From JAHFJU01 sp964354865 (lineage in GTDB: Bacteria; Patescibacteriota; Gracilibacteria; UBA1369; UM-FILTER-53-11), in contig CAYHBN010000082.1 of the NCBI GenBank assembly GCA_964354865.1, positions 1 through 6,070 on the forward strand: 6,070 nt of DNA. The letters are read 5' to 3'. The notes below the pieces were generated by a model. That model was not told the origin of the DNA. It ran no database searches and was given only the letters and a program-made list of their open reading frames with translations. Positions within the stretch are counted from its first letter, which is position 1. The number at the start of each line of letters is the position of its first letter. This document shows positions 5,371 to 6,070 of this stretch, one piece after another. The translations under genes were made by a program, and so were the position numbers.

Positions 5371-6070
5371 ATGCGTTACTCTGACCTCTTCGCTAAAACA
5401 AAGTTCGAAGCTCCTGCCGATGCAGACTCGATCAATGCAAAATTCCTTTCTCAGGGAGGATACGTGGCACGACAAGTTGCCGGCGTTTACAACTACCTGC
5501 CACTTGGCCTACGTGTTTTGGTTAAAATCCAAACCATTATTCGACAAGAAATGAATGCACTTGGTGCGCAAGAAGTGCTCATGCCAGCCCTTACACAGCT
5601 TGAAAGCTATATACAAACGGGCCGACAAGAAATCGACGTACTCTTTCACTTAGAGGGGCACGGCGGAAAGTTTGTATTGAACCAGTCTCATGAAGAGGTT
5701 ATTACTCCCCTTGTTCAGCAATTTGCCTTTTCGTACCGCGATTTTCCGGTTGCTGTCTACCAGATTCAAAACAAGTTCCGTAACGAGGCACGCGCACGTT
5801 CTGGAGTTTTAAGAGGTCGTGAATTCAACATGAAAGACTTGTATTCTTTCCATGCAACTGAAGAGGATTTGAATGCATATTACGAAAAAGTTCAGGCCGC
5901 ATACCACCGCATTTATGCGAGACTTGGGCTTGGAGATATAACCCTTTTGACCTACGCATCGGGTGGTTCATTTAGCAAATACTCTCACGAGTTTCAGACA
6001 CTCTGCGACATTGGCGAAGATACGATTTATGTTTGTGAGAAATGTAAAATTGGTATTAATAAAGAGATTA
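5371..6070 (+). CDS. proS: Prolyl-tRNA synthetase, N-terminal part (3' end outside window)
   Basis: ProRS is a class II synthetase that charges tRNA-Pro. The first 233 codons are present and the frame runs off the right edge. The N-terminus M-R-Y-S-D-L-F matches bacterial ProRS, fixing the ATG at 5371, 10 bases after rmlB, with no Shine-Dalgarno visible. Motif 1 is the G-V-Y-N-Y-L-P-L-G-L-R-V-L region (38-50) through G-A-Q-E-V-L-M-P-A-L (65-74). Motif 2 is F-R-N-E-A-R-A-R-S-G (136-145), followed by L-R-G-R-E-F-N-M-K-D-L-Y-S-F (147-160). Two spots are unusual: L-N-Q-S-H-E-E at 103-109, where most members have L-x-P-T-H/S-E-E, and Y-A-S-G-G-S-F-S-K-Y-S-H-E-F at 195-208, where bacterial forms usually read close to D-S-G-x-I-G-G-S-x-S-H-E-F. 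A C-x2-C pair (C222, C225) follows. The window ends about where the bacterial INS editing domain would begin, so its presence is unknown. Confidence 0.96.
   Translation, partial: MRYSDLFAKTKFEAPADADSINAKFLSQGGYVARQVAGVYNYLPLGLRVLVKIQTIIRQEMNALGAQEVLMPALTQLESYIQTGRQEIDVLFHLEGHGGKFVLNQSHEEVITPLVQQFAFSYRDFPVAVYQIQNKFRNEARARSGVLRGREFNMKDLYSFHATEEDLNAYYEKVQAAYHRIYARLGLGDITLLTYASGGSFSKYSHEFQTLCDIGEDTIYVCEKCKIGINKEI

Noticed and set aside
1..6070. Recoding of TGA as glycine, as in Gracilibacteria or SR1
   Set aside because: TGA is not used as a stop in the five visible gene ends, but no gene contains an in-frame TGA either, so the window gives no support for recoding.

Overview
The window is a compact stretch of bacterial chromosome in which all six recognisable genes lie on the + strand. 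In order they are: the C-terminal part of a RecB-family PD-(D/E)XK nuclease (cut by the left edge), rmuC, infB (translation initiation factor IF-2), a small cupin-type dTDP-sugar 3,4-ketoisomerase (FdtA/WxcM family), rmlB (dTDP-glucose 4,6-dehydratase), and the first 233 codons of proS (prolyl-tRNA synthetase, cut by the right edge). The longest non-coding gap is 55 bases (1746-1800), so no region over 300 bases lacks a gene. I see no tRNA, rRNA, CRISPR array, insertion sequence or convincing intrinsic terminator.

The source is most likely an uncultivated Patescibacteria/CPR lineage. This is an inference from three things: very tight packing, short versions of IF-2 (715 aa) and RmuC (346 aa), and a prolyl-tRNA synthetase whose motifs depart from the usual bacterial form (N-Q-S-H-E-E in place of x-P-T-H/S-E-E, and a G-G-S-F-S-K-Y-S-H-E-F segment). 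Phylum and class cannot be fixed by eye. The standard genetic code fits every gene: there is no in-frame TGA, and the five visible stops are TAA or TAG.

Bases 1-1745 form a DNA-maintenance pair, a nuclease domain with a partial iron-sulfur cysteine motif followed by RmuC. A perfect TATAAT hexamer overlaps the nuclease stop codon just before the rmuC ATG and could give a nearly leaderless rmuC transcript. Bases 1746-1800 hold the best promoter in the window (TTGCCC, 17 bp, TAGAAT), which should drive infB; a 17-bp imperfect palindrome fills its spacer.

Bases 1801-6070 run as one apparent transcription unit with gaps of 10, 1 and 10 bases: infB, ketoisomerase, rmlB, proS. The middle two enzymes fit one pathway. 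RmlB makes dTDP-4-keto-6-deoxyglucose, and FdtA-like enzymes move the keto group to C3, usually before transamination to a 3-amino-3,6-dideoxy sugar for surface glycans. The nucleotidyltransferase (RmlA) and aminotransferase that would complete the pathway are not in the window. Finding this sugar pair between two translation genes, with neither nusA nor rbfA next to infB, is the most notable contextual feature. Most start codons lack a clear Shine-Dalgarno sequence. I found no convincing new biological system; the findings are modest regulatory, contextual and motif-level observations.
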